Positions 34,543 to 43,766 are shown, counted from the stretch's first letter. The stretch is DNA of 64,000 nt from an uncultured Porphyromonadaceae bacterium (GCA_900540205.1 UQER01000019.1:1-64000), one strand, 5' to 3'. Notes: generated from the letters alone by a model not told the origin. Made by a program: numbers and translations.

Positions 34543-37293
34543 TCAATGGGCCTCAAGCCAGTTGCTCCCCACTCCGGCCGACACCTCAAGCGGCACAGAG
34601 CCGCTGTAGGCGCCCTCCATCTCCTTAACCACAAGAGCCTGCAGTTCGGCAAGCTCGTCGGCCACGACGTTGAACACAAGTTCGTCGTGCACCTGCATCA
34701 CCATGCGCGACTTCATGCCACGGCTACGCATGGCATCGTAAATCCTTATCATGGCAATCTTTATGATGTCGGCGGCCGACCCCTGCAGCGGGGCGTTCAC
34801 GGCATTGCGCTCGGCATAGCTTCTCACAGTGGCGTTGCGCGAATTTATGTCGGGCAGAAAGCGTGTGCGTCCCATAATGGTTTTCACATAGCCATCCTTT
34901 CGGGCACGTTCCACCGATTCGGCAATAAACTCCTGGATGTGAGGGTATGTGCGGAAATACCCCGTAATCAGTTCCTTGGCCTCGGCGCGGGGAATCGACA
35001 GACGCTCGGCAAGCCCGAACGCCGAAATGCCGTAAACCGTGCCGAAGTTGGCCGTCTTGGCCTTGCGGCGCTGGTCGTCGGTCACCTCCTCGAACGGGAC
35101 ATGATAGATTTTCGCCGCCGTGGCGCGGTGGATGTCAAGCCCCTGACGGAACGCCTCGGTCAGTTCCGGATCGTTACTCAGGGCGGCGAGCAGTCGCAGC
35201 TCAATTTGCGAATAATCGGCCGACAGAATCACACACCCGTCATCGGCGATGAATGCGCGGCGCACCTCCTTGCCGTCCTCTCCGCGGATAGGGATGTTCT
35301 GCAGATTGGGATTGGCCGACGAAAGGCGCCCGGTAGCGGTGACAGTCTGATTGTAAGTGGTGTGGATCTTCCCGTCGGCGGGATTTATCAGTTCCGGCAG
35401 AGCGTTGACATAGGTAGCAAGAAGCTTGCGCAGTTTGCGCACATCAAGAATCAGCCCAACCACCGGATGGTCGCCGCGATGCTTCTCCAGAATCTCCTCG
35501 GTGGTTGAGAAAGCACCTTTTTTGGTACGTTTGGCTTTGGGGTCGAGTTTCATCTGGCCGAACAGGATTTCACCCACCTGCATGGGCGACGAGATGTTGA
35601 ACTGGCAGCCGGCAAGTTCATACACCTGCTCCTCAAGCTGGCGCACGCGTGCGGTCAGCTCCTTCGACAGCCGTGCAAGCTCCATCGGGTCAATCCGCAC
35701 GCCGGTGATTTCCATGGCCGCAAGCACACGGGCAAGCGGCAGCTCCATATCCTCCAGCAGGCGCATCTGGCCGGTCTCTTCAAGCAGTTGCCGCAGGGGT
35801 GCATGCAGGCGCCTTACCACATCGGCCTGCTGACACACGCGCGCCACCTCCTCACCCGTCGGCAGCGCGGCATAACCCTTTCGCTGCTCCTCGGCGTAAT
35901 CGGCAATCTGCAGATGCAGCACACTCATCACCACTTCGGCGAGCCGGTGGCGCATCTCAGGCTGCAGCACATAGTGTGCAAGCGACGTGTCAAAATAAGC
36001 GGCATTCACACCGATGTCCTCACGGTGCAAAAGCACCATGTCACGTTTTATATCATGACTGACAAGCAGCACCTTATCGTTTTCAAAAAGCGGCCTCAGA
36101 AGTTCCATCACGTGTCGGCGCCCGGAAGCATCCACAGGCACGGCCACATAACGGGCCAGACCTTCGGCCACAGAGAATGCCACGCCACGCAGCTGTGCTG
36201 TCATGGCTTCCGCTCCTACGGCATAAAGCGACACACCGATGGCCTCACCTCTGGTGACCGCCTCGCCGACAGCAGTTTTAATCTCCGCATCCGATTCGAG
36301 CAATCTGTAATCGCCATCCATCGCCATCTCCACTGCCGGGAGAGCCGCCTCCCCGTCGGGGGCATCGATGAAATCGAACAGCGACGGCTGTGCCACCGGC
36401 TCCGGCGTCGGTTTGGCCGGCTCGGCACCCAAGCGGGCAAGAAATGTCTTGAACTCCATGCGGCGGAATATGTCGCGCAACTTCTCCGTATCGGCCGGTT
36501 CGCGGCGCAGTTCGTCGAAATTCACCTCAATGGGCACATCACGCTTGATGGTGGCAAGCATTTTGGAGAACCGGATGTTTTCGGCATTATCGCGTATCCT
36601 AACACCCAGCGCTCCTTTTATCCCATCGGCGTTGGCCAGCAGATTCTCCACCGAATCATACTCCTTGATGAGTTTTATGGCGGTTTTCTCACCCACGCCG
36701 GGACATCCGGGGATGTTGTCGATGGCATCCCCCTCGAGGGCAAGCAGGTCGATCACCTGCAGGGGCGATTTCAGGCCGTACAGCTCGCACACCTCTTTCG
36801 GGCCGCGCAGCTCTCCGCCGGCCCCGCGCATCGAGGGCTTCAGCATCAGCACCTTGTCCGACACCAGCTGACCGTAATCCTTGTCGGGCGTCATCATGTA
36901 GGTGGTGAATCCCTGCTGCGATGCCTGCAGGCTGAGGGTGCCTATCACATCGTCGGCCTCATAGCCCGGCACCTCGAAGATGGGGATGCGGTAAGCCTCC
37001 ACAATCTCCTTGATCACAGGCACCGAACGGGTTATATCCTCCGGCTGGGCCTCGCGGTTGGCCTTGTAGGCGTCGTAGAGTTCGTGGCGGAACGTAGGGC
37101 CGTGAGGGTCGAAGCACACGGCTATGTGGGTGGGATTCTCCTTGGTCAGAACCTCCTGCAGGGTGTTGCAGAAGCCGAATATAGCCGAGGTGTTGAACCC
37201 CTTCGAGGTGATGCGGGGGGCACGTATCAGAGCATAATATGCCCTGTAGATCAGCGCGTATGCATCAAGCAGAAATAATTTTTTATCGTCCAT
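34543..37293 (-). CDS. polA: DNA polymerase I, proofreading motif degenerate
   Basis: The protein is 916 residues from ATG 37293 (MDDKKLFLLDAYALIYRAYY). Residues about 1-290 are the 5'-3' exonuclease (CPGVGEKTAIKLIKEY). Residues about 335-520 correspond to the 3'-5' exonuclease, but its DTET motif is replaced by SLYA (Ser355, Tyr357), the NIKYD block reads DIKRD, and the YxxxD block is lost (VCQQAD). Residues about 540-916 are the polymerase with intact motif A (LSADYSQIELRLLAA), B (RKAKTANFGTVYGIS) and C (QVHDELVF). It should repair and process Okazaki fragments without editing. Divergent from rlmN. Confidence 0.95.
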   Translation of the reverse strand: MDDKKLFLLDAYALIYRAYYALIRAPRITSKGFNTSAIFGFCNTLQEVLTKENPTHIAVCFDPHGPTFRHELYDAYKANREAQPEDITRSVPVIKEIVEAYRIPIFEVPGYEADDVIGTLSLQASQQGFTTYMMTPDKDYGQLVSDKVLMLKPSMRGAGGELRGPKEVCELYGLKSPLQVIDLLALEGDAIDNIPGCPGVGEKTAIKLIKEYDSVENLLANADGIKGALGVRIRDNAENIRFSKMLATIKRDVPIEVNFDELRREPADTEKLRDIFRRMEFKTFLARLGAEPAKPTPEPVAQPSLFDFIDAPDGEAALPAVEMAMDGDYRLLESDAEIKTAVGEAVTRGEAIGVSLYAVGAEAMTAQLRGVAFSVAEGLARYVAVPVDASGRRHVMELLRPLFENDKVLLVSHDIKRDMVLLHREDIGVNAAYFDTSLAHYVLQPEMRHRLAEVVMSVLHLQIADYAEEQRKGYAALPTGEEVARVCQQADVVRRLHAPLRQLLEETGQMRLLEDMELPLARVLAAMEITGVRIDPMELARLSKELTARVRQLEEQVYELAGCQFNISSPMQVGEILFGQMKLDPKAKRTKKGAFSTTEEILEKHRGDHPVVGLILDVRKLRKLLATYVNALPELINPADGKIHTTYNQTVTATGRLSSANPNLQNIPIRGEDGKEVRRAFIADDGCVILSADYSQIELRLLAALSNDPELTEAFRQGLDIHRATAAKIYHVPFEEVTDDQRRKAKTANFGTVYGISAFGLAERLSIPRAEAKELITGYFRTYPHIQEFIAESVERARKDGYVKTIMGRTRFLPDINSRNATVRSYAERNAVNAPLQGSAADIIKIAMIRIYDAMRSRGMKSRMVMQVHDELVFNVVADELAELQALVVKEMEGAYSGSVPLEVSAGVGSNWLEAH

Positions 37294-37338
37294 GTGGTCT
37301 GTATTGAGGTGATGGGCCGCCATGCGGCACACATCCTA

Positions 37339-37346
37339 CAAAGTTA
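37339..37346 (-). promoter_or_regulatory. -7 box for polA
   Basis: The minus strand reads TAACTTTG, 45 bp before the polA ATG. The -33 box is not evident at the usual distance. Confidence 0.45.
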
Positions 37347-37368
37347 ACAATTAGTTTAGCAACAGGGA

Positions 37369-37397
37369 TTGTTTCCCGATTTTTTTGGCTAATTTTG
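37369..37397 (+). promoter_or_regulatory. Promoter of the rlmN gene cluster
   Basis: TTG (37369-37371), 18 bases, then TAATTTTG (37390-37397), about 40 bp before the rlmN start. It is divergent from the polA promoter. Confidence 0.6.
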
Positions 37398-37436
37398 TAT
37401 TTCTAAACCGACCTGCCTCCGCAGGCGTTACTTAAC

Positions 37437-38486
37437 ATGATGGGCAACGGATCAACTGAAACATCGCAACGTCCGCTTATCGGACTCACGCTCGACGGCC
37501 TCCGCGCGGTGGCTGCCGAATGCGGGCTGCCCCGTTTTGCCGCCGGACAGATGGCAAAATGGATCTACGACAAACGCGTCACCACCATCGACGCCATGAC
37601 AGACCTCTCCAAGGCCGCACGCCAGAAGATGGCGGCGCTGGGCTACACCGTGGGCCGCGAAGAGCCCCTCTCGCGGGTGGCCAGCACGGACGGTACGGTG
37701 AAATATCTGTTCCGCGGCGCACCGGGCCGCGATGTGGAGAGTGTGTATATCCCCGACCGCGACAGGGCCACGCTCTGCGTCTCCTCGCAGGCAGGCTGCA
37801 AAATGAACTGCTCCTTCTGCATGACCGGCCGGCAGGGATTCCACGGCAACCTCACAGCAGCCCAGATTGTCAACCAGATTCTCTCCATCCCCGAAAGCGA
37901 AAGCCTCACCAACATCGTGTTCATGGGGATGGGCGAACCGCTCGACAATCTCCAGCCCGTGCTCGATGTCATAGAGATTCTCACAGCCAAATGGGGATTC
38001 GCATGGAGCCCCAAGCGCATCACCGTAAGCTCCATCGGCAAACTGCACGAACTTCAGCAGCTCCTCAACCGCACAAAGGTGCACGTGGCCATATCCATAC
38101 ACTCCCCCTATCCCGCCGAACGCCTCTCGCTGATGCCTGTGGAGAAGGCGTTCCCAATCAAGGAGGTGATAGAGCTGCTCCGGGGCTACGACTTCGCCCA
38201 CCAGCGGCGCCTGTCGTTTGAATACACAATGTTCGAGGGCGTGAACGACTCGCCCCGCCATGTGCGCGAACTGGCGGCACGCCTGCGCGGACTCGACTGC
38301 CGCGTGAACCTCATCCGCTTCCACGCCATCCCCGACAGCCCCCTGCATCCGTGCTCCATGGAGCGCATGGAGCAGTTCCGCGACGCGCTCAACGCCCAGG
38401 GCATCACCGCCACCATCCGGGCATCGCGCGGCGAGGACATCATGGCGGCCTGCGGTATGCTTGCCGGCCAGAACAATTGCCAATAA
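37437..38486 (+). CDS. rlmN: 23S rRNA (adenine-2503-C2) methyltransferase, radical SAM
   Basis: The protein has 349 residues (ATG at 37437 or 37440). The radical-SAM cluster motif is CKMNCSFC with Cys121, Cys125 and Cys128. The second catalytic cysteine is Cys339 in IMAACGML. Other family marks are DGTVKYLF, CVSSQAGC, FMGMGEPLDN and HVAISIHSP. RlmN methylates A2503 of 23S rRNA and also A37 of some tRNAs, using two SAM molecules. It opens a plus-strand run with two DUF1573 genes and a WYL-domain gene. Confidence 0.95.
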   Translation: MMGNGSTETSQRPLIGLTLDGLRAVAAECGLPRFAAGQMAKWIYDKRVTTIDAMTDLSKAARQKMAALGYTVGREEPLSRVASTDGTVKYLFRGAPGRDVESVYIPDRDRATLCVSSQAGCKMNCSFCMTGRQGFHGNLTAAQIVNQILSIPESESLTNIVFMGMGEPLDNLQPVLDVIEILTAKWGFAWSPKRITVSSIGKLHELQQLLNRTKVHVAISIHSPYPAERLSLMPVEKAFPIKEVIELLRGYDFAHQRRLSFEYTMFEGVNDSPRHVRELAARLRGLDCRVNLIRFHAIPDSPLHPCSMERMEQFRDALNAQGITATIRASRGEDIMAACGMLAGQNNCQ

Positions 38487-38527
38487 TATCTCCTTTATAA
38501 TTGCATATAACCATCCATCATTCTGAC

Positions 38528-38911
38528 ATGACACGGTTCTTTTCCATACTCCTCCTTGCACTGGCAGCCCTGACTGTCAATGCTGCCGAACCTGACATCA
38601 CTTTCGAGGAACTCACTTTCGATTTCGGCACCATCGCCGAGGATGGCGGTCCGGTGAAACATGAATTCAAGTTCACCAACAACGGCGACGCCCCCCTGAT
38701 GATCGTGAACGCCACGGCATCGTGCGGATGCACCCGCCCCGACTTCCCCAAAAAGCCGGTGGCCGCGGGCAAAAAAGGCGTCCTGAAAGTCACATATCTC
38801 CCCAAGGGACGTCCCGGCGAGTTCAACAAGACCGTCACCGTAAAGACCAACTCGAAGAAACACAAGAAAGTCACCCTCCGCATCAAAGGCTTCGTGACCC
38901 CTGAATCATGA
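38528..38911 (+). CDS. Secreted DUF1573 protein, single domain
   Basis: The protein is 127 residues from ATG 38528 (MTRFFSILLLALAALTVNAA, a signal peptide). The mature part is one DUF1573 immunoglobulin-like domain (ITFEELTFDFGTIAEDGG; ATASCGCTRPDFPKKPVAAG). DUF1573 proteins are common exported proteins in Bacteroidota with no defined role. Its stop overlaps the start of the next DUF1573 gene (ATGA), so the two are translated together and may act as a pair. Confidence 0.85.
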   Translation: MTRFFSILLLALAALTVNAAEPDITFEELTFDFGTIAEDGGPVKHEFKFTNNGDAPLMIVNATASCGCTRPDFPKKPVAAGKKGVLKVTYLPKGRPGEFNKTVTVKTNSKKHKKVTLRIKGFVTPES

Positions 38912-39984
38912 CAACGATACGCTCCCTTACCATAGCCCTGGCACTGCTCTGTGCCGCATCGCTCGGCGCACAGGTGCGCTGGCTCGAGACCACCCATGAT
39001 TTCGGCGCGTTCCACGAGGACGACGGCCGGGTGAACTGTGAGTTCCGCTTTGTCAACGAGGGCACCGAGGATGTGGCCATACGCGCCGCACGCGCTTCGT
39101 GCGGATGCACCACCCCCTCCTACACCAAGACGCCCATCGCTCCGGGCGACACCGCCACTGTGGCCGTGAGCTTCAATCCCACAGGACGCCCAGGGCGCTT
39201 TTCCAAAAGCGTGACCATCGACATTGCCGGAGCAGGCGCCGGTCCGCGGCAGATGCTGGTAATCAGCGGTGTGGTAATCGGATCGGGCAACACTCTCCGC
39301 TCACGCTATCCGGTGGAACATGGCGCCATGAAACTGCGCACCACCCAGCTCCCCTTCGGCACAGTGCTCAAAGGGAAAGCCAAATCGGCCTTCCTGGAGG
39401 TCTACAACGCGTCGTCCGAACCTATTGTGCCACAGTGGACATCCCTGCCCGCGCATTTCCGTCTGGCCACGTCGGGCACCGACACCATCCCTGCGGGCGA
39501 GCAGCTTGTCTATTCGCTAACTCTCACCCCGTCGCAGACATCGCTCTACGGCATCCTCACCGACTCCGCTTTCATAGCCCTGCCGGGGCAGGAACCGCTG
39601 AAAATCGACCTCACAGCCATTCTGGAGGAGGATTTCTCACGCCTCACCCCCTCACAACGCGAAAAGGCTCCGGTGGTCAGCGTCGACCCGTTGCGTGTTG
39701 ATTTCGGCGAATTCCCGGCCGGAGGCGAACCGGTGACCCGCTCGTTCGTCATCGAAAATAAAGGCAAGTCCGACCTGCTCATCCACCGCCTATACACCAC
39801 CGACCCCGGCGTATCCGTCGCCGTCGACAAAACCAAGGTGAAGAAAGGGCAGCATGCCACAGCCACAGTGACTGTGACGCCTTCGGGACTGCCTGCCGAC
39901 ATACTCAACGCCCACCTGCAGCTCATCGCCAACGATCCGGAGAATCCCATCACCCTGATCCGCGCCGTGGGCGTGGCAAAATAA
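38908..39984 (+). CDS. Secreted DUF1573 protein, three-domain
   Basis: The protein has 358 residues and a signal peptide (MTTIRSLTIALALLCAASLG). Residues about 25-120 form a DUF1573 domain (ARASCGCTTPSYTKTPIAPG). A middle beta domain (about 135-250) is more diverged. A second DUF1573-like domain (about 262-358) has DFGEFPAGGEPVTRSFVIEN. It lacks any enzyme motif, and its tandem Ig-like layout suggests a binding or scaffold role in the periplasm. It is translationally coupled to the preceding single-domain protein. Confidence 0.82.
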   Translation: MTTIRSLTIALALLCAASLGAQVRWLETTHDFGAFHEDDGRVNCEFRFVNEGTEDVAIRAARASCGCTTPSYTKTPIAPGDTATVAVSFNPTGRPGRFSKSVTIDIAGAGAGPRQMLVISGVVIGSGNTLRSRYPVEHGAMKLRTTQLPFGTVLKGKAKSAFLEVYNASSEPIVPQWTSLPAHFRLATSGTDTIPAGEQLVYSLTLTPSQTSLYGILTDSAFIALPGQEPLKIDLTAILEEDFSRLTPSQREKAPVVSVDPLRVDFGEFPAGGEPVTRSFVIENKGKSDLLIHRLYTTDPGVSVAVDKTKVKKGQHATATVTVTPSGLPADILNAHLQLIANDPENPITLIRAVGVAK

Positions 39985-40021
39985 TCAACCCCGCCCGAAC
40001 GCAAAAAACTCTCTTCCCCAC

Positions 40022-40939
40022 ATGGCCAAAGACCTCCTCAACCGGTACATCTGGATAATCGACACCATCCGCCGCTACGGGCGCATCTCGCGCCGCGAGC
40101 TCAACGAATGCTGGAGCCGTTCGCCCTACAGCGACGGCGAATCGGAAATTCCCCGGCGCACTTTCTTCAACTACCGTCAGGCCATCGAGGAGATTTTCTC
40201 GCTCAACATTGAGTGCGACACCTCAACCTACGAATACTACATCGTCGAGCCGGAGACACACAACATCACCGAGTGGCTCCTCAACTCATCGGCCACAAGC
40301 GCCGTGCTGCAAGGCTCACGCGACATAGCCTCAAAAATCCTGCTTGAGGAAGTGCCTTCGGCACGCCACCATCTCGCGCCAATCATCGAGGCTCTGCGGC
40401 AGAACCATCCAGTGAGCTTCGACTATCATCCCTACAACCGCTCCCAGCCATCGCGCGATGTGGTGATAGAGCCATACTTCCTGCGCATCTACCGCCAGCT
40501 GTGGTATGTCACCGCGCGCAACACCGCCGACGGCAAAATCAAGACCTACTCGCTCGACCGCATCACGAACCTGAAGATTCTCCCGGAAGTCTTCACACCA
40601 CCGGCCGACACCGACCCTGTGGAATATTTCCGTGACTCGTTCGGCATCATGGTCACTCAGGCCAAGCCGAAAACCATCAAACTGAAAGTTGACCAGCGCC
40701 AGGCCAAATATTTCCGCGCCCTGCCGCTCCACCCCTCGCAGCAGGAGATGCTCAACGACAAATACTCCATCTTCACCTACCATCTCCGCATCACCCCCGA
40801 CCTCGTGGCACAGCTGCTGAGCTACGGTCCCGCCGTCACCGTCCTCTCACCCCCCGAACTGCGCGCTATGCTCCTAACCGACCTCCGCGCCACCCTCGCC
40901 AACTACACCACCCCCGAACCCTCCGCCCAACAACCCTGA
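40022..40939 (+). CDS. WYL-domain transcriptional regulator
   Basis: The protein has 305 residues. The N-terminus has a winged-helix-like segment (MAKDLLNRYIWIIDTIRRYG, RISRRELNECW). The middle is a WYL domain (VSFDYHPYNRSQPSRDVVIE; YFLRIYRQLWYVTARN; KTYSLDRITNLKIL), a family that senses nucleic acids or nucleotides. A C-terminal WCX-like extension follows. It is 37 bp after the DUF1573 gene and could regulate the cluster, but there is no operator evidence. Confidence 0.88.
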   Translation: MAKDLLNRYIWIIDTIRRYGRISRRELNECWSRSPYSDGESEIPRRTFFNYRQAIEEIFSLNIECDTSTYEYYIVEPETHNITEWLLNSSATSAVLQGSRDIASKILLEEVPSARHHLAPIIEALRQNHPVSFDYHPYNRSQPSRDVVIEPYFLRIYRQLWYVTARNTADGKIKTYSLDRITNLKILPEVFTPPADTDPVEYFRDSFGIMVTQAKPKTIKLKVDQRQAKYFRALPLHPSQQEMLNDKYSIFTYHLRITPDLVAQLLSYGPAVTVLSPPELRAMLLTDLRATLANYTTPEPSAQQP

Positions 40940-40980
40940 CCAGCCCCGTCCACTTGCCGCCTGATTCCGGCCTTACCATG

Positions 40981-41082
40981 TTGTAGGGTCGCGACCTGTC
41001 GCGACTGCAACCTTGTGCGTTCCAAACTGTTACTGCGGTTATAACGGCTACACGGCAGTCGCGACAGGTCGCGACCCTACAA
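40981..41082. repeat. 102-bp MITE-like inverted-repeat element, copy 2
   Basis: Perfectly complementary 28-bp arms (40981-41008 and 41055-41082) share their core (TGTAGGGTCGCGACCTGTCG) with copy 1 at 12481-12592. The 46-bp spacer differs, although TGTTAC-GC-GGTT-like text is partly shared. It lies in the WYL to SusD gap, which otherwise holds only the terminator at 41196. Confidence 0.9.
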
Positions 41083-41195
41083 TTTGACGTCACCTCGTTT
41101 AAATTTATTCCTCAAATTAGTGACATTGATCCTAATCTGAAACATCTCTGGTTACCTGACCAAATGCTCCGATATTTCGGCTCGCGTCGAAACAA

Positions 41196-41220
41196 AATCC
41201 GCCCCGACGCGGGGCGGATT
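41196..41220. terminator. Bidirectional terminator between the WYL and SusD-like genes
   Basis: Perfect 11-bp stem AATCCGCCCCG (41196-41206) with 41210-41220 and a 3-base loop. The flanks (AACAAA upstream, ATGTG downstream) are weak T tracts. It sits 24 bp after the stop of the SusD-like gene and 257 bp after the WYL gene. Confidence 0.7.
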
Positions 41221-41243
41221 ATGTGTTATGTCAACTTAGGCAA

Positions 41244-43079
41244 TTACAGTCCGGCATAACCGGGATTCTGCTGCCATGTGGGGTGCTGGGTTGACAATAT
41301 ATCGCGCGACAGCGGCAAGAGTCGGCGGTTCGGGTCAGCGGAACCCTCGCGTTCCACCCAGTGGAACTGTGTGTGGGCGTCATCATCCCAGACCTTATAT
41401 CTGTTTTTCTCACCCCAGTCTGCTTCAAACTTGCCGAAGCGGATAAGGTCGTTGCGGCGCCATGGCTCAAGGATGAATTCGCGCGAACGCTCGTCGAGCA
41501 GTTCATCCATAGTTGGGTTGGCAGTAAGTTCGGGTGCGCTTGAGCAGCGGCGCACCTGGTTGAACAGGCTCATCGGGGTGTCGCCGTTGGTGGCCTGTGC
41601 GCCGCGAAGGATGCATTCAGCCTTGGTCAGCAGGATATCGGCGAAACGGAAAATCGGGTAATCGTTGGCCTGCTTGCGGTTCCACATTGTATAATCCACT
41701 TCACGCGGAGGAAATTTGAAGCAGCGGGCACCTTTCCTGATATTGAGCCATGCCGTTTTGTTATTGATATTTGTGGCGGTGAACGATGGCTGTTCCGTGT
41801 CTCCGAATGCATAAATCGAACCGTCATCAAAATCGAAATCCGCAACATATTCAAGCTGCATGCTTCTTGAAGTAGGATTTGACGGATTCTGGAACAGCAT
41901 AACCGGATCGTCGGTTTTGTTATAGTTTGCATCAAACCTGTACTGCGGGCCCTGAAGTATGATTCCATTTCGCTCATCACCGGGAAGATTGAATCGAGCC
42001 ACAGCCTCTTTTGTGAGCGCAAAATTGCCTGCAATGCTCACAGTCGGCTCCCATCCGAGCGGATAGGGACTACATTCTCTATCCTTTTTAAACCCGAACC
42101 AGCGGTACCATGTGGCGGTACCATCAACCTTGCCATCGGGGTCTACATCGAGGGCGTAGATAAAGTCCTTTACATGCACGCCGTTGTCGGGGAAGAATTT
42201 CTGTCGGTATCCCTGTCCGAGTTCAAAAACACCGCTCTGAATGATTTCATCACACCAGCGCACGCAATCATCGAGCTTCGGGTTGGGTGTGCTGCCGTCA
42301 ACCTTAGTTATGTCGTTGGTGTAGACACCCCAGTTCAGATACAGTTTGGCAAGCAACGCCGCAGCCATCCAGTAGTTCGGACGCCCGTAGGTGGTGTCAT
42401 CGTTGGCTTTGCTTAGCGCACCGTCCTGCGACAGGGTCGACAGCAGTTCCGACTCTATGAAGGCGGCCACTTCGGCGCGCGGCCTGCGGGGAAGAGCGCA
42501 CACCTCTTCCTCAGTCAGGACATGGTCATATATTGCAAAATCACCGTACAATTCCATCATCCAGAAATGACAATATGCTCGCATTACTCTCAACGGCGCT
42601 ATCTCAGGATCGTCGGGCGTAGATCCATAAGTTTCGATAAGCCGGTTTATATACCACAGACCGTTCCAAGCATTAGAATATCCCGAATGTGCACCCCAAT
42701 GATCCAAAGTGAGCTGATGCACGGATGGATTCAGATACCTGCCATCGTCGTAATAGTTGCCATAAGCGAAACAACATCCCATAACTTCGTCACCCTGCAA
42801 CACCACAGCTTCACCGAAATCGCGATCGAACCATCCATTAAGACAACGGTAGGCTCCGTCGAGAATGGAATATTTGTACTGCTCATAGTTTTCGGGATCG
42901 GGCACATTATCCTGATAGCGGAATATGATGCGGTCAATGTCCTTGATGCCGAACACGTATTCATGATAAGGTGTGCTCACAACCATAACGTTGGGCGTTG
43001 CCTCGTCGGCGGTCTGCGCCATGGCCTGCATCCCGGCCGACACGAGCAGGGCTGCGGCTATATATCCTGTAAATTTCAT
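41244..43079 (-). CDS. SusD/RagB-like protein, orphan, without lipobox
   Basis: The protein has 611 residues. A signal peptide (MKFTGYIAAALLVSAGMQAM-AQ) lacks the lipobox cysteine normal in SusD. Residues about 23-60 hold VVSTPYHEYVFGIKDIDRII, a segment not typical of SusD starts. From about 65 the SusD fold is clear: WGAHSGYSNAWNGLWYINRL, PLRVMRAYCHFWMMELYGD, then RFADILLTKAECILRGAQ, DERSREFILEPWRRNDLIRFG and QQNPGYAGL at the end. SusD proteins bind glycans for a SusC partner, but no SusC gene is present. A 163-residue secreted protein gene lies 36 bp upstream. Confidence 0.88.
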   Translation of the reverse strand: MKFTGYIAAALLVSAGMQAMAQTADEATPNVMVVSTPYHEYVFGIKDIDRIIFRYQDNVPDPENYEQYKYSILDGAYRCLNGWFDRDFGEAVVLQGDEVMGCCFAYGNYYDDGRYLNPSVHQLTLDHWGAHSGYSNAWNGLWYINRLIETYGSTPDDPEIAPLRVMRAYCHFWMMELYGDFAIYDHVLTEEEVCALPRRPRAEVAAFIESELLSTLSQDGALSKANDDTTYGRPNYWMAAALLAKLYLNWGVYTNDITKVDGSTPNPKLDDCVRWCDEIIQSGVFELGQGYRQKFFPDNGVHVKDFIYALDVDPDGKVDGTATWYRWFGFKKDRECSPYPLGWEPTVSIAGNFALTKEAVARFNLPGDERNGIILQGPQYRFDANYNKTDDPVMLFQNPSNPTSRSMQLEYVADFDFDDGSIYAFGDTEQPSFTATNINNKTAWLNIRKGARCFKFPPREVDYTMWNRKQANDYPIFRFADILLTKAECILRGAQATNGDTPMSLFNQVRRCSSAPELTANPTMDELLDERSREFILEPWRRNDLIRFGKFEADWGEKNRYKVWDDDAHTQFHWVEREGSADPNRRLLPLSRDILSTQHPTWQQNPGYAGL

Positions 43080-43115
43080 ATGCAGTGATTCTTGATTGGT
43101 TTGATTTCTTTCTGT

Positions 43116-43607
43116 TTATCTATTCACGAATTTAAGCACCTTGTCGTTGGCCACAATCACGTAGACCCCGGCAGGGAGTGCGGTGAAATCGAGGGCTACT
43201 TCCGTGGCCGACTGTCCGGCATAGGCCATGCGCCCTTCGATGGAGAATGCCTTGTAGACAAACGCGCCCTCGCCGGGAGTGATGGTCACAACACCGTGGC
43301 TCGACTTGATGGTGATACCCGAATCGAAAGTCATCAGAGTCTCTTCAACCGACGACATATCGCCGTCGAAACTCATGTTGGCCAGATCCTCCAGCGGGAT
43401 AGTCTGCGGAGCCTCGTTGGCGGTGGTTATCACAGCATTCCCCTCAGAGAAGGTAATCTCCGTGCTCGTTTTAATCTCTATCCGCAAAGGCTCGGCGCCA
43501 ACGCGGTCAATCACAATGGTGAACGGCTTGGTCTCTCCCCTCGCCACATTCACCCCGGCCATCAAGACCAATAAAATGAGTGATAGAACTGATTTGAAAT
43601 GAAACAT
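43116..43607 (-). CDS. Small secreted protein upstream of the SusD-like gene
   Basis: The protein is 163 residues from ATG 43607 (MFHFKSVLSLILLVLMAGVNVARG, a signal peptide). It is beta-rich (PFTIVIDRVGAEPLRIEIKT; QTIPLEDLANMSFDG) and ends LPAGVYVIVANDKVLKFVNR, a sorting-tail-like C-terminus. The phrase IPLEDLANMSF resembles FGIKDIDRIIF near the start of the SusD-like protein. A -7 box (TACTTTTG, minus strand 43651-43644) lies upstream. It probably shares the transcript with the SusD-like gene. Its function is not known. Confidence 0.7.
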   Translation of the reverse strand: MFHFKSVLSLILLVLMAGVNVARGETKPFTIVIDRVGAEPLRIEIKTSTEITFSEGNAVITTANEAPQTIPLEDLANMSFDGDMSSVEETLMTFDSGITIKSSHGVVTITPGEGAFVYKAFSIEGRMAYAGQSATEVALDFTALPAGVYVIVANDKVLKFVNR

Positions 43608-43702
43608 TTGGTATAGATTTATTAAAGAATAGTCGCACGCTTGCAAAAGTAACTAAAAACCCTCTAACTACCCCCCCGATTGTTAATTATAGTTAAAGAC
43701 AA

Positions 43703-43735
43703 CCCCGGCGTGATGGACAGGCCATCGCGTCGGGG
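43703..43735 (-). terminator. Terminator after the exo/endonuclease/phosphatase pair
   Basis: Stem of 14 bp with G-U steps (CCCCGGCGTGATGG with CCATCGCGTCGGGG). On the minus strand it is followed by TTGTCTTTAACTA. It lies after the stop at 43767. Confidence 0.6.
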
Positions 43736-43766
43736 CGGATTCTGTGTTTTATGTCAATTGTGTGGG

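Noticed and set aside
35788..37278. A 496-codon plus-strand frame opposite polA.
   Set aside because: Antisense shadow of a strongly conserved gene; composition is typical of reversed codons.
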